A stretch of 64,000 nucleotides of DNA from Bacteroidales bacterium UBA4295 (GCA_002395805.1 DGVB01000034.1:10428-74427), one strand, 5' to 3'. Counted from the first letter of the stretch, positions 41,001 through 50,679 are shown. Numbers and translations are program-made. The notes: generated by a model from the letters alone, not told the origin.

Positions 41001-41733
41001 GTGTCAGCCCTTCGGCTTCCGCAGCGGCTTGCAGAGCCGGGCAGTCCGTTTCATAAAATCCGCTCATCCATACTTCGCCTTCCCCGCGCAAGAGATGCGC
41101 ATAAACGGGCATTTGATCCAGCAGTATATTGCGATGGATATTGGCTACTATCAAGTCGAAAGAGCCTGGCTCCAATCCTTCCCGGAAAGGCCGGTAACTT
41201 AAGTCGCCTAACACCGCCTCTATCTCTATCTCATTCAGAACGGCGTTTTCTTTTGCATTCGTTACACTCTTGTCATCAACATCCACGGCGAGAACATGCG
41301 CAGCACCCATTTTCTTTGCAAAAATCGCCAGCACCCCTGTTCCGGTACCGTTATCAAGGACTATCTTGCCGTCAAGATACCTCTCCATTAGTGCCTCAAT
41401 CATCAAGGAGGTGGTCTCATGGTGACCTGCACCAAAGGCGCAATGCGGGACGATCCGTACACCCATCGGCAGTTCCTGAACAGGATGCTCCGCTTCCCAA
41501 GCGGCATTCCAGTTCTCGTCCGGACAGGCTTCTGCAGAGACCAGCAATGCTCCTTCCGTCTCGAAGAGGAACGCCTCTATAGCATCCGACTGCGTCTCCC
41601 ACACCGCCGACGGAATGTAATAATCCGTATTATCTATAGTATCTACGCCCAGGTCGCACAGCGTCTGGTCGAACACTTCTTTCTGCCATTCTTCGGCAAA
41701 AGAGGTCTCAATGTGCAAAATATGATATCGCAT
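40927..41733 (-). CDS. prmA: ribosomal protein L11 methyltransferase
   Basis: The product has 268 residues. The PrmA linker domain and the SAM-binding domain are clear: AFGAGHHETTSLMIEAL, VLDNGTGTGVLAIFA, VDVDDKSVTNAKENA and IVANIHRNILL. It trimethylates L11. Its 3' end overlaps nadD on the other strand, and its start overlaps folC by 26 bases. The last seven residues (KEERPLRR region) go beyond the usual end. Confidence 0.9.
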   Translation of the reverse strand: MRYHILHIETSFAEEWQKEVFDQTLCDLGVDTIDNTDYYIPSAVWETQSDAIEAFLFETEGALLVSAEACPDENWNAAWEAEHPVQELPMGVRIVPHCAFGAGHHETTSLMIEALMERYLDGKIVLDNGTGTGVLAIFAKKMGAAHVLAVDVDDKSVTNAKENAVLNEIEIEAVLGDLSYRPFREGLEPGSFDLIVANIHRNILLDQMPVYAHLLRGEGEVWMSGFYETDCPALQAAAEAEGLTLMDVLANGEWRLMRCRKEERPLRR

Positions 41734-43006
41734 CTCCTACTAAATAATTGCTGCCTCCGATAAAAACGGCGTCGTCTTCGGAGGCATGAGAAAGGGCATA
41801 TTCCATTGCCTCTTTGGGGTCGTCTATTGCCATTCCCTCTTTCCCCCATATCGCCAGCATCTCTTCCGCCGAGCGTGCGCGGTTCGTGCGTGGAGTGGTG
41901 AATATATAGCGGTATCTCTCCTCTCCGGGCAGCAGCCGCATCACTACGTCGGTATCTTTGTCGTTCACCATGCCGAAAACGATCCATATATTCCGGTGGG
42001 GTAGTTCTTTGAGCTGCCGTGCTACGTATTGGATGCCGTGGCTGTTATGCCCGGTGTCGCATAGCACCAGCGGTTTCCGATGCAGCGTCTCCCATCGTCC
42101 CCTTAAGCCCGTCAACGAGCACACGTGTGCAAAGCCGGAGGCAATGGCCTCGTTTGTGATTTGCAGTTTGTGATCAGAATAGTTCCGGAGCACTTGAAGG
42201 GCAACGTAGGCGGTCTGTATGTTGTGCTCCTGGTAGATGCCTTTGAGTTCGCACTCGGGTGCTTCGCGCAGCCTTCGTGAACGCAGATAACCGCATTGGT
42301 CGGCAAACCAGATCCTGCAGTCGGTAGTCTCCGGACCTTCTCCTAATATATCGCACTCACGTGCGCGGGTAAGGAATACATTCATCGTCTGCGGATGTGT
42401 CTCGCCGATTATACAGGGTACGCCCTGCTTCATGATGCCTGCTTTCTCGCGGGCTATTTTCGCCAGTGTATTCCCCAAATACTCCGTATGATCCATGCCG
42501 ATATTGGTAATGACGGAGAGGAGCGGCGTAAGCACATTGGTGCTGTCGAGTCGTCCTCCAAGACCTACTTCGATCACGGCAATGTCCACTTCCTGCGCTG
42601 CAAAATACGCGAATGCCATAGCGGTGAGGGTCTCGAAGAAAGAAGGTTGCAGTTCGTCGAGAAAAGAGCGGTTCTCTTCTACAAACCTCGCCACTTCTTC
42701 TTCTGCGATAGGTCTGCCGTTGATACGGATGCGTTCTGTGAGCGAGACCAGATGGGGGCTGGTGTAGAGGCCTACTTTATATCCGGCGGACTGGAGGGCA
42801 GCGGCAATCAGATGAGAAGTTGACCCCTTGCCGTTCGTACCTGCCACATGCACGGCGCGCAAGCGCTCATGCGGATTCCCCAGATGTGCCAAGAGACGCA
42901 AGGTAGTCTCCAAGCCAGGCTTATACGCCGAGCCGCCCACCATATGAAACGGAGGACGGGAGGAATACAGGTATGTTACCGCTTCGTTGTAGTTCACAAT
43001 TATCAA
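41708..43006 (-). CDS. folC: dihydrofolate/folylpolyglutamate synthase
   Basis: The product has 432 residues. The Mur-ligase-like fold shows P-loop VAGTNGKGSTSHL, TSPHLVSLTERIRINGRPI and SVITNIGMDHTEYLG, then the C-terminal DTGHNSHG and WIVFGMVNDKD. It adds glutamate to dihydropteroate and folates. The start ATG overlaps the dnaE stop (ATGA). Confidence 0.93.
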   Translation of the reverse strand: MIIVNYNEAVTYLYSSRPPFHMVGGSAYKPGLETTLRLLAHLGNPHERLRAVHVAGTNGKGSTSHLIAAALQSAGYKVGLYTSPHLVSLTERIRINGRPIAEEEVARFVEENRSFLDELQPSFFETLTAMAFAYFAAQEVDIAVIEVGLGGRLDSTNVLTPLLSVITNIGMDHTEYLGNTLAKIAREKAGIMKQGVPCIIGETHPQTMNVFLTRARECDILGEGPETTDCRIWFADQCGYLRSRRLREAPECELKGIYQEHNIQTAYVALQVLRNYSDHKLQITNEAIASGFAHVCSLTGLRGRWETLHRKPLVLCDTGHNSHGIQYVARQLKELPHRNIWIVFGMVNDKDTDVVMRLLPGEERYRYIFTTPRTNRARSAEEMLAIWGKEGMAIDDPKEAMEYALSHASEDDAVFIGGSNYLVGDAISYFAH

Positions 43007-46000
43007 CTTTTCTCCACTACTGTGAAATCCAGCATTCCTTCGTCTCTTCGTCTGGATAGCCAGCGGTAGAAGGGCGGCGTCACATGGATCGCATGTGATC
43101 GGCTTGTAAGGGCTACAGACTGACGCGTAGATGGGTTATAAACCGATATATGGAGTCGTCCTGCGCCTTTGTTTGTTCGTATCTGTTCGGTCAGTTCGTC
43201 TGCTGTCTCCGGCGTCAGGCGGTTGAGGGGCAGGGTAATATTGATCCCGTCCGTCCTTTTGTCCTGCACCTCGTTCAACATCTCTACTTTCTGTACGATG
43301 AATTCATACTCCGCCTTTTCGTCCGGTTGCTCTTTGAACCATCGCTGACCGGTACCTTTCTGCTGGATCACACCGGTGATGAGCACATAGAGATCCTTCA
43401 GCATTAAATGAGCGAACTGACTATATGCATTGCCGAAGAGCGCGATCGTGTAGCTGCCGGTATAATCCTCGATGGTGTATCGTCCGTAGGGGTTTCCTTT
43501 CTGGCTGATACGCTGCTCGGCTTCAATAATGATACCTCCGAGAAGGCATGTCTGGTTCTTGTGCGCGGCAATAAATTCCGAGGGCAGGACAAGGCGTTCT
43601 TCTTCCGGCGCCGGCGTGACTATTTTCTTAGGCTCTACCGCCACAGGCACCTCATCTTCCGATCCTTCCGGCGCACCGAAATCCAATGCATCCTCTTCCT
43701 GTGTAGGGACAACAGGGGTCATCTCCGCTATCTCGGCTCGGATACGTTTCTCAGCGGCGTCCCGTTCATCCGGTCTGCGCCAGCCGTCAAAGAGCGACAA
43801 CTCGTGAGCCGTGAGATTGCATAACTCGCGTACCTCGTATTCGTACTCGTCCAGAGGATGCGCGGAGAGGTAGATACCAATTAGATCTTTCTCTTTGTTG
43901 AGCCGCTCTATGGTATTCCACCGCGGTACTTGCGGTAGAGCGGGGTGGCGCACCTCCACCTCAATCTCGAAATCCTCAAACAGAGTATTGATATTTGTGG
44001 CATGGTCAGCCTGGTATTTGTTGCCGTAGTTCATCAGCAGTTCCAACCCGGTGTCTCCCCATTCGTCGGTGCCGAAGAACTGCTCGCGGTAGATATCCTC
44101 AAAGCACTCGAAGGCTCCTGCCTGCGCCAGATTCTCGATCGTTTTCTTGTTGCAGGACTGCAGGTTGACGCGCTCCAGAAAATCGAAGATATCTTTGTAT
44201 TTGCCGTTCTTCTCCCGCTCGCTGATAATAGCTTCCGCGGCTCCTTCGCCTACGCCCTTGATACCTCCCAGACCGAAGCGGATAGCGCCGTCTTTATTGA
44301 CGATGAAGCTCAGTTCGGATTCGTTCACGTCCGGCTCCAGCACACTCAGTCCGAGAGCCCGGCATTCGTCCATAAGTTTGGTTACCTCTTTGATATCGTC
44401 CTTGTGAACGGTCAGGTTCGCCGCCATAAACTCAGCCGGGTAGTGAGCCTTGAGATAGCCCGTTTGGTATGCCACCCAGGAATAACATGCCGCGTGCGAT
44501 TTGTTGAACGCGTAGGAGGCGAATTTCTCCCAATCTTTCCAGATCTTGTCCAGTATTTTGGGATCGTGACCGTTTGCTTTGCCGCCTTCCATGAATTTGT
44601 CTTTGAGAGACGCCAGTACCGCCATCTGCTTCTTACCCATCGCCTTACGCAGTTTGTCGCTTTCGCCGCGGGTGAAGTTAGCCAGCAGTCGGCTCAGCAG
44701 CATGACCTGCTCCTGATAGACGGTGACACCGTACGTATCCTTCAGATATTTCTCCATCACCGGGATGTCGTAGGTGACGGGTTCGATACCTTGCTTGCGG
44801 CGGATGAACTGCGGGATATAATCCATCGGTCCCGGGCGATAGAGGGCGTTCATGGCGATCAGGTCCCCGATGACGGTCGGCTTCAGTTCGCGCAGGTATT
44901 TCTGCATACCGCCGGACTCAAACTGGAAGACCGCCACCGTCCTGCCTTCCTGGAATAACTTGTACGTCGTCTCGTCGTCAATAGGTATATGGTCGATGTC
45001 GATATCGATGCCTCGCGCTTTCTTGATATTACGCAGACATTCCTTGATGATCGTAAGGGTGATGAGTCCGAGGAAGTCCATCTTGATCAGTCCGACGGAC
45101 TCCACCACATGACCGTCGTATTCCGTAACCAGCACGCGTTTCTTGGTGGTCTTGTCTTCTACGGAACTCAGCGGAGCGAAGTTGGTGAGATCGTCTGCGC
45201 CGATGATCACGCCGCAGGCGTGTACGCCTACTTGCCGGATAGTGCCCTCCAGCCGCGCGGCGTACTCCAGCATCGAGCGGGTGTTCGGGTCGCCGAACTT
45301 GTACTCGTGCTCCAGCTCATCTACATATTGGTAGCAGTTGTGGAGGTTCACTTTGGGTTTCTTGGTCGTCCCGGCAGGAAGTTTCTTCATAATGGTGTCG
45401 GGGAACTCGCGGTCGGGGATGAGGGCTTTCAATTCGTTCACGCGCGGAAGAGGAATTTGTTGTACGCGCCCTACGTCTGCGAGGGCGGATTTGGTAGCCA
45501 TCTTGCCGTATGTCACGATATGCGCCACATGCGTCTCGCCGTATTTGCGGCTCACGTAGTCCAGCACTTTTCCGCGGCCGCAGTCCTCGAAGTCTGTATC
45601 TATATCTGGCAGCGATATACGGTCGGGATTCAGGAAGCGCTCGAACAGCAAGTCATATAAAAGCGGGTCCAGATCAGTAATCCGCAGGCAATAAGCTACA
45701 ACCGACCCGGCGGCAGAGCCACGACCGGGCCCTACGCTGACGTCCAACTCTTCGCGTGCCGCACGGATGAAATCCATCACAATCAAGAAATAGCCCGGGA
45801 AGCCCATGTTGATGATGGTGTTCAGCTCAAATTCTATTCGCTCTTTTAGTTCCTCGTCGTTGGTGAGTCTTTCTTCTCCATAGCGCTTTTTGGCACCTTC
45901 CATCGTCAGATACCGCAGATAAGCGCTTTCGAAGGCGAGACGGTCGGGGTAGTCACTCTCCTTGCCGAACGAAGCCGGGATGTCGAATTTAGGCATGATA

Positions 46001-46968
46001 GCGTCGTGGTCGATATCGTATATCTCTACCTTGTCCGCTATCTCCTGTGTGTTCTCCAAAGCCTCTGGGATGTCCTGAAATATCTCGTACATCTCTTCCG
46101 GCGTTTTGAGCCATTCCTGCTTGGTGTAATGCATGCGGTTGACGTCGTTGACGAAATGGTTTGTGCTTAGGCATATCAACCGATCGTGCGCCTCTGCATC
46201 CTCTTCGTTTACGAAATGCGAGTCGTTGCTGCAGATGAGTTTCACGCCATGCTTGTGAGCCAGTTCGATCAGCACGGGGGTCACCTGCTGCTGACGCAGG
46301 AATACCTCCTGGTCTCCGCCCGGTTTCTGGGTCTCATGCCGCTGTAACTCGATGTAATAATCCTCTCCGAAAATACCCTTGAACCACTCTATCGTCTCCT
46401 CCGCTTCCGCGAAAACGCCCTGCTCAATAGCTTCCTGCACGCTGAGCGCTGACGGCTGATGGCTGATGGCATCCAGCACTTTCTGCGGCAACTCGCCGCC
46501 GAGGCAAGCGGAGGAGCAGATGATACCTTTATGCCATTGTTCCAGCAGTTCTTTGTCTATACGGGGTGTATGATAGAACGCATCGCTCATGTATCCCGCT
46601 GACACCAGCCGGCAGAGGTTATGGTATCCCTCCAGATTCTTCGCCAGCAAGATCAGGTGCCATCCCGATCGGTCAATAACGTATGTCCGTCCTTCGCCGC
46701 TGACCGCTTTGTCATCCTTCATGGAATGTCTTCCTCGGCGGGCGCAATACACTTCGCAGCCTACAATAGGCTTGAACGGTACTTCGCGGTTCTTGTTGAT
46801 GCCTTTGCAATAGTCTAGCAGGTCCTTAATTCCGTACATGTTGCCATGATCGGTCAGCGCCACGGCGTTCATTCCGGAAGCGATACATTTGTCCACAATC
46901 TCATCTACTTTGGACAATCCATCCAGTAGCGAATAGTGGGAGTGCACATGTAAATGCGTAAAATTCAT
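43003..46968 (-). CDS. dnaE: DNA polymerase III alpha subunit
   Basis: The product has 1321 residues. The PHP domain starts FTHLHVHSHYSLLDG. The polymerase core has VGPGRGSAAGSVVAYCL and LPDIDTDFED with the catalytic aspartates, and FNKSHAACYSWVAYQTGYLK. A helix-hairpin-helix region and an OB-fold (GRYTIEDYTGSYTIALFG) end the chain. It is the replicative polymerase. A 7-mer repeat block codes for QPSALSVQ in the PHP region (near residue 173), and an acidic low-complexity linker lies near residues 1110-1170. It heads dnaE-folC-prmA. Confidence 0.95.
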   Translation of the reverse strand: MNFTHLHVHSHYSLLDGLSKVDEIVDKCIASGMNAVALTDHGNMYGIKDLLDYCKGINKNREVPFKPIVGCEVYCARRGRHSMKDDKAVSGEGRTYVIDRSGWHLILLAKNLEGYHNLCRLVSAGYMSDAFYHTPRIDKELLEQWHKGIICSSACLGGELPQKVLDAISHQPSALSVQEAIEQGVFAEAEETIEWFKGIFGEDYYIELQRHETQKPGGDQEVFLRQQQVTPVLIELAHKHGVKLICSNDSHFVNEEDAEAHDRLICLSTNHFVNDVNRMHYTKQEWLKTPEEMYEIFQDIPEALENTQEIADKVEIYDIDHDAIMPKFDIPASFGKESDYPDRLAFESAYLRYLTMEGAKKRYGEERLTNDEELKERIEFELNTIINMGFPGYFLIVMDFIRAAREELDVSVGPGRGSAAGSVVAYCLRITDLDPLLYDLLFERFLNPDRISLPDIDTDFEDCGRGKVLDYVSRKYGETHVAHIVTYGKMATKSALADVGRVQQIPLPRVNELKALIPDREFPDTIMKKLPAGTTKKPKVNLHNCYQYVDELEHEYKFGDPNTRSMLEYAARLEGTIRQVGVHACGVIIGADDLTNFAPLSSVEDKTTKKRVLVTEYDGHVVESVGLIKMDFLGLITLTIIKECLRNIKKARGIDIDIDHIPIDDETTYKLFQEGRTVAVFQFESGGMQKYLRELKPTVIGDLIAMNALYRPGPMDYIPQFIRRKQGIEPVTYDIPVMEKYLKDTYGVTVYQEQVMLLSRLLANFTRGESDKLRKAMGKKQMAVLASLKDKFMEGGKANGHDPKILDKIWKDWEKFASYAFNKSHAACYSWVAYQTGYLKAHYPAEFMAANLTVHKDDIKEVTKLMDECRALGLSVLEPDVNESELSFIVNKDGAIRFGLGGIKGVGEGAAEAIISEREKNGKYKDIFDFLERVNLQSCNKKTIENLAQAGAFECFEDIYREQFFGTDEWGDTGLELLMNYGNKYQADHATNINTLFEDFEIEVEVRHPALPQVPRWNTIERLNKEKDLIGIYLSAHPLDEYEYEVRELCNLTAHELSLFDGWRRPDERDAAEKRIRAEIAEMTPVVPTQEEDALDFGAPEGSEDEVPVAVEPKKIVTPAPEEERLVLPSEFIAAHKNQTCLLGGIIIEAEQRISQKGNPYGRYTIEDYTGSYTIALFGNAYSQFAHLMLKDLYVLITGVIQQKGTGQRWFKEQPDEKAEYEFIVQKVEMLNEVQDKRTDGINITLPLNRLTPETADELTEQIRTNKGAGRLHISVYNPSTRQSVALTSRSHAIHVTPPFYRWLSRRRDEGMLDFTVVEKS
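46441..46468 (-). repeat. 7-mer block inside dnaE
   Basis: Written on the plus strand: GCTGAGC, GCTGACG, GCTGATG, GCTGATG. It codes in frame for the SALSVQ stretch in the PHP domain. The units differ from those at other loci but the length is the same. Confidence 0.75.
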
Positions 46969-46986
46969 AGTACTTCAAATTTGCTG

Positions 46987-47017
46987 CAAAGTTACTACAA
47001 TTTTGTGATATACGCAA
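46987..47017 (-). promoter_or_regulatory. promoter of dnaE-folC-prmA
   Basis: On the minus strand TTG at 47017-47015, 20 bases, TAACTTTG at 46994-46987, 19 bases before the dnaE ATG. Confidence 0.7.
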
Positions 47018-47097
47018 GATTTTGGTAAAAATTGTAGCTAAAAAACACATCAAATCAAGTGCGTGTCGGAGCGGGAAAAGACATGGTTAGCTCGCGC

Positions 47098-47544
47098 TTA
47101 TTCAAATATTTGCGAGGTGTGATTTTTGGTATCCACTTTCTCGATAATACGTACTAAAACACTATTCTCGTCAAACACAAATGTCTTACGGAGCGTGCCC
47201 ATTGTGACCTTCCCGTAGTTGCGCTTTTCGCCCCAGGCGTCAAAGGCTTGCAGCATTTCGGTACTCGGATCGCTCAGCAGCGGGAAAGGCAGCTCGTATT
47301 TCTCTTTGAATTTGACATGCGACGCCACGGAATCCTTACTCACCCCGAATACCTGATAACCTTGTGCCAAAAAGGCATGATAGTTGTCGCGAATATTGCA
47401 GGCCTCCGCCGTACAGCCGGGCGTTGAGTCTTTGGGGTAGAAATAGATCACGGTCTTCTTGCCCGCCATCGTTTGTTCCGTCACTTCTTTTCCTGCCTCG
47501 TCCGACACCCGGAACGCCGGCATCTTGTTGCCAATTTGTAACAT
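47098..47544 (-). CDS. bcp: thiol peroxidase, Bcp/PrxQ type
   Basis: The product has 148 residues. The peroxidatic Cys44 lies in STPGCTAEAC with the resolving Cys49 five residues later, as in E. coli Bcp. FYPKDSTPGC, VFGVSKDS and LPFPLLSD are normal. It reduces peroxides with thioredoxin. It follows msrA by 12 bases, so two oxidative-damage enzymes share a transcript. Confidence 0.93.
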   Translation of the reverse strand: MLQIGNKMPAFRVSDEAGKEVTEQTMAGKKTVIYFYPKDSTPGCTAEACNIRDNYHAFLAQGYQVFGVSKDSVASHVKFKEKYELPFPLLSDPSTEMLQAFDAWGEKRNYGKVTMGTLRKTFVFDENSVLVRIIEKVDTKNHTSQIFE

Positions 47545-47556
47545 ATGCTATCTTTT

Positions 47557-48081
47557 CTATTTAATCTCTGTTCCCATTTTTTGCTCTTTAGCCCATCGGA
47601 AAAGCGCTATCGGCAGGTGGCAATAGCCGTCCGGATGCTTGACCAGGTAATTCTGGTGGTACTCATCCGCCGGATAATAATTCTTCAGCAGCAATAACTC
47701 CACCTGTATCGGCTCTTTGTATTTCTTCTGCTCCTGCGCAAAAACAGCCTCAATAACGGTTTTCTGCGCCTGCGAGACATAATAAACACCGGTTCGATAG
47801 CGCGTGCCTTCGTCTTCGCCCTGTTTGTTGAGTGATAGCGGATCAATCGCACGAAAAAAGAGTCGGACTAGAAAATCCAGCGATACTTCCGCTTCGTCAA
47901 ACTCCACCAAAACCGTCTCCGCATATCCGGTGGAATCCGTATAAACCTGCTCATACGTCGGTTCCGGCAGATCCTCTCTGCCGTTTGCAAACCCCGTTTG
48001 GGTGCGTACCACACCCTGAATCTGTTGGAAGAAATGTTCTGTCCCCCAGAAACATCCTCCTGCAAAATAAATAACCTGCAT
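47557..48081 (-). CDS. msrA: peptide methionine-S-sulfoxide reductase
   Basis: The product has 174 residues from MQVIYFAGGCFWG; the catalytic Cys10 sits in GGCFWG. PTYEQVYTDSTGYAE, DPLSLNKQGEDEGTRYRTGV and FYPADEYHQNYL-like (NYYPADEYHQNYL) motifs match MsrA. An upstream ATG at 48120 lies inside the TTCAAAA repeat and promoter and is not used. Confidence 0.93.
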   Translation of the reverse strand: MQVIYFAGGCFWGTEHFFQQIQGVVRTQTGFANGREDLPEPTYEQVYTDSTGYAETVLVEFDEAEVSLDFLVRLFFRAIDPLSLNKQGEDEGTRYRTGVYYVSQAQKTVIEAVFAQEQKKYKEPIQVELLLLKNYYPADEYHQNYLVKHPDGYCHLPIALFRWAKEQKMGTEIK

Positions 48082-48090
48082 AATCGGGCG

Positions 48091-48121
48091 CAAAGGTACG
48101 AAGAAAATTTCAAAATTCAAA
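48091..48121 (-). promoter_or_regulatory. promoter of msrA-bcp, -33 element within a repeat
   Basis: On the minus strand TTTG at 48121-48118, 19 bases, TACCTTTG at 48098-48091. The TTTG is one of several supplied by the TTCAAAA repeat at 48109-48136. Confidence 0.6.
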
Positions 48122-48136
48122 ATTCAAAATTCAAAA
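48109..48136 (+). repeat. four perfect TTCAAAA repeats upstream of msrA
   Basis: Four exact copies of TTCAAAA. On the minus strand each copy gives a TTTTGAA, thus a TTTG every 7 bases in the -33 area of the msrA promoter. Confidence 0.85.
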
Positions 48137-48180
48137 ATGAGAGAAAAAACACGCAATTCGCAAAAATAATGTTCGCGCGC

Positions 48181-48211
48181 TTGCGTATGTAAAAAAAAAG
48201 CAGTAAATTTG
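48181..48211 (+). promoter_or_regulatory. promoter of the GH3-HAD-PlsC-EamA unit
   Basis: TTG at 48181-48183, 20 bases, TAAATTTG at 48204-48211, 25 bases before the GH3 gene. Confidence 0.7.
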
Positions 48212-48236
48212 CAGCCAAATTGTAATATGCGGAATT

Positions 48237-50093
48237 ATGGCTACAGAAAAACCATACCTCGATAATGAAGGCAGAGCATTGCCTTATCCATGGATCATCA
48301 ACACGATGCTATGCATCGTAGGCGGAATGCAAACGATTCGTTTGCGTTTCTGGAGCCGCAAGCCCCGCCACGCAGCGGAGAAGACGCTGCGCGATATTCT
48401 GATGATCTCCAAAGACACGGTCTATGGCAAGGAGCATCATTTCGACCGTATCCTGAGTGCTACCAACGCGGATGACCTATTCCGTCTCTACCGGCTGTAT
48501 GTGCCGGTGAATGACAGTTTCGAGACCTTGCGGCCTTACGTGGAGCGTCATAAGAACGGCGAAGAGAACGTTCTTTTCCCGGGCAAGCCGGATATGTACG
48601 CCACCACTTCAGGCACCACTTCTGCGCCCAAATGGATTCCGATGACCCACAAATATCTCAAAGACGTGTACGGTAAGATGAGTCATATTTGGACTTGGAA
48701 TTTCGTGAAGCACCGAGATCATATCTTCGGTGGGCATATCTTCACTACGGTAGGCAAGGAATGCGAGGGTTACGCTCCTGACGGAACGCTCTACGGCGCC
48801 GTGAGCGGTGTGCTTGTGCGCGATATACCTCCTATCATCAAGAAGCACTACACAGCCCCAGCCTCTGTGATGGCGATCCCTGACTACGGTACGCGCAACT
48901 ACGTGCTGATGCGTCTGGCGCTTCAGCACCGCGACGTGACGCTCTGGGCAACCGCCAACCCCTCAACCATCCTTGAACTGCTGCGGGCGCTGAACGAGAA
49001 TACCGAACAGATGATCTCCGATATCGAAAAAGGTACTATCAGCGAAGATGTAGATATACCGTACGAGATCCGCTCGGAGCTGGATGCATACGTCTCGCCG
49101 AAACCCGAGAGAGCCGCCGAACTGAGACAGATTTTGGCTGAGAAAGGACACCTCTATCCACGCGATTTCTGGCCGTGGCTGCAATATCTCAGTACCTGGA
49201 AATGCGGCAACACCAAGATATACATGGACAAATACATGGACCAGTTCAACTGGGACAAGACCTTCTACCAGGAACTGGGTTATATCGCTACAGAATGCCG
49301 CTTCGGCTTCTCGCTGGACGAGACGAACGAGAGTGTCCTTTTCCCACATTTTCATTATTATGAGTTTGTCGAGGAGAGCGAACTGGACAGCCCTCACAAG
49401 CATTTTCTGCAGATAGACGAACTTGAGATAGGCAAACGCTACTGCGCCTATGTAACTACGTATGCTGGACTCTTCCGGTATAATATGAACGACCTGGTGG
49501 AGGTAGGGGGCAAATACTACGAGACACCTACGGTACATATGGTCTCCAAGGTGAACGGTATCGTCTCGTTGACAGGCGAGAAGCTATACGAACCTCAGTT
49601 TATGGACGCAGTACACCAGGCGGAAGACGAGACTGAAATCAAGACCAAATTCTTCGTTGGGTTCGCGGATGTTGAGGAGTCCAAGTATCATTTTTACTAC
49701 GAGTTTGAGAACCCCAAGATCTCGCAGGAGCAGGCAGAGGAGTTTACAAAAGTGGTGGACGAGAAGCTCCAGCATATCAATCTGGAATACGAATCCAAAC
49801 GTCAGTCTTTCCGGCTGCAGGCGCCTGAGGCCCATATACTCCTATCTAACGCGTACGCGCGTTTTAAGGCCGCCTGTCTGAAGGACGGATTCCGCGACGG
49901 ACAATTCAAATTCAACCTACTGATGCAGGACGAGAAACGCCGCAGCCGGTTCAATCTCCTGCTGCGTCTGGAGAGCGGTTTCGAGCGGTTCAGCGAAGGT
50001 GTAATTGATAGAGCAGACAAGATAGATGAAAGACGAAAAGAGCGCGCCAAACGACGCCAAGCAAAAGCCGAAAGGCGTTCGCATAGAGGATGA
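48237..50093 (+). CDS. GH3-family acyl-adenylating enzyme
   Basis: The product has 618 residues. It matches GH3 auxin-responsive-promoter family proteins: TTSGTTSAPKWIPMTHKY is the ATP loop, YGAVSGVLVRDIPP and LWATANPSTILELLRAL follow, then ITGEK-like VSLTGEKLYEPQ. Plant GH3 enzymes adenylate a carboxylic acid and join it to an amino acid; the substrate of the Bacteroidota forms is unknown. The C-terminus is a very basic tail. It is followed by an overlapping HAD gene, an acyltransferase and a drug/metabolite transporter, pointing to acyl or lipid work. Confidence 0.8.
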   Translation: MATEKPYLDNEGRALPYPWIINTMLCIVGGMQTIRLRFWSRKPRHAAEKTLRDILMISKDTVYGKEHHFDRILSATNADDLFRLYRLYVPVNDSFETLRPYVERHKNGEENVLFPGKPDMYATTSGTTSAPKWIPMTHKYLKDVYGKMSHIWTWNFVKHRDHIFGGHIFTTVGKECEGYAPDGTLYGAVSGVLVRDIPPIIKKHYTAPASVMAIPDYGTRNYVLMRLALQHRDVTLWATANPSTILELLRALNENTEQMISDIEKGTISEDVDIPYEIRSELDAYVSPKPERAAELRQILAEKGHLYPRDFWPWLQYLSTWKCGNTKIYMDKYMDQFNWDKTFYQELGYIATECRFGFSLDETNESVLFPHFHYYEFVEESELDSPHKHFLQIDELEIGKRYCAYVTTYAGLFRYNMNDLVEVGGKYYETPTVHMVSKVNGIVSLTGEKLYEPQFMDAVHQAEDETEIKTKFFVGFADVEESKYHFYYEFENPKISQEQAEEFTKVVDEKLQHINLEYESKRQSFRLQAPEAHILLSNAYARFKAACLKDGFRDGQFKFNLLMQDEKRRSRFNLLLRLESGFERFSEGVIDRADKIDERRKERAKRRQAKAERRSHRG

Positions 50094-50679
50094 TATCAAG
50101 ACGGTCATCTTTGACCTGGACGGCACAATGTACGACAAACGCGGGCTGGCGGCACGAATGGTGAGCCGGCTATGGTGGAGTCTGCCCCTGCTGGCGGCGG
50201 AGCGTTTCGCGAGACGGAATGCACACTATGTGCAGTTTGCCTCCGAAGAGGAGTTCTTCCGTTTTTTCTTCATCACTATGTCCCGCGGGCACTGGTGGGG
50301 ACCTCGGATAGCGGAGAAATGGTATCATATGGTATATCTCCCTACTATGGTGCGGATGATTCATCGATATCACCATATCCGTCCTCAGGTGCTGGAGCTG
50401 TTGCGGGTATGCAGGAAGAAGCAACTGCAGATGGCGATTTATTCCGACTACGGCTCCGTGATCGAGAAACTGGAGGCGTTGGACATCGACCCTGCGCAGT
50501 TTGATCTGGTGATCTCGGCGCCCGAATTAGGCGCTCTCAAGCCCTCCGAACCCTGTGCACGCCGGGTTCTCGAGATGCTGGAGGCCAAGCCCGAAACAAC
50601 CCTTTTTGTCGGTGACAGGGAAGATAAAGACGGCGCTTCCGCCAAAGCCGTAGGAGCGAGATTTTTACTAATTAACTAG
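50026..50679 (+). CDS. HAD-superfamily hydrolase
   Basis: The product has 217 residues. Motif I VIFDLDGTMYD, motif II YSDYGS, motif III KPSEP and motif IV VGDREDKDG are all present. The helical cap is basic and Trp/His-rich. It is likely a phosphatase of a small phosphate ester. The start overlaps the GH3 gene by 68 bases; no other start lies before motif I, so the overlap is kept. Confidence 0.8.
   Translation: MKDEKSAPNDAKQKPKGVRIEDDIKTVIFDLDGTMYDKRGLAARMVSRLWWSLPLLAAERFARRNAHYVQFASEEEFFRFFFITMSRGHWWGPRIAEKWYHMVYLPTMVRMIHRYHHIRPQVLELLRVCRKKQLQMAIYSDYGSVIEKLEALDIDPAQFDLVISAPELGALKPSEPCARRVLEMLEAKPETTLFVGDREDKDGASAKAVGARFLLIN

Noticed and set aside
43945..44958. Plus-strand open frame of 337 codons
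   Set aside because: Antisense to dnaE, with no recognisable domain.
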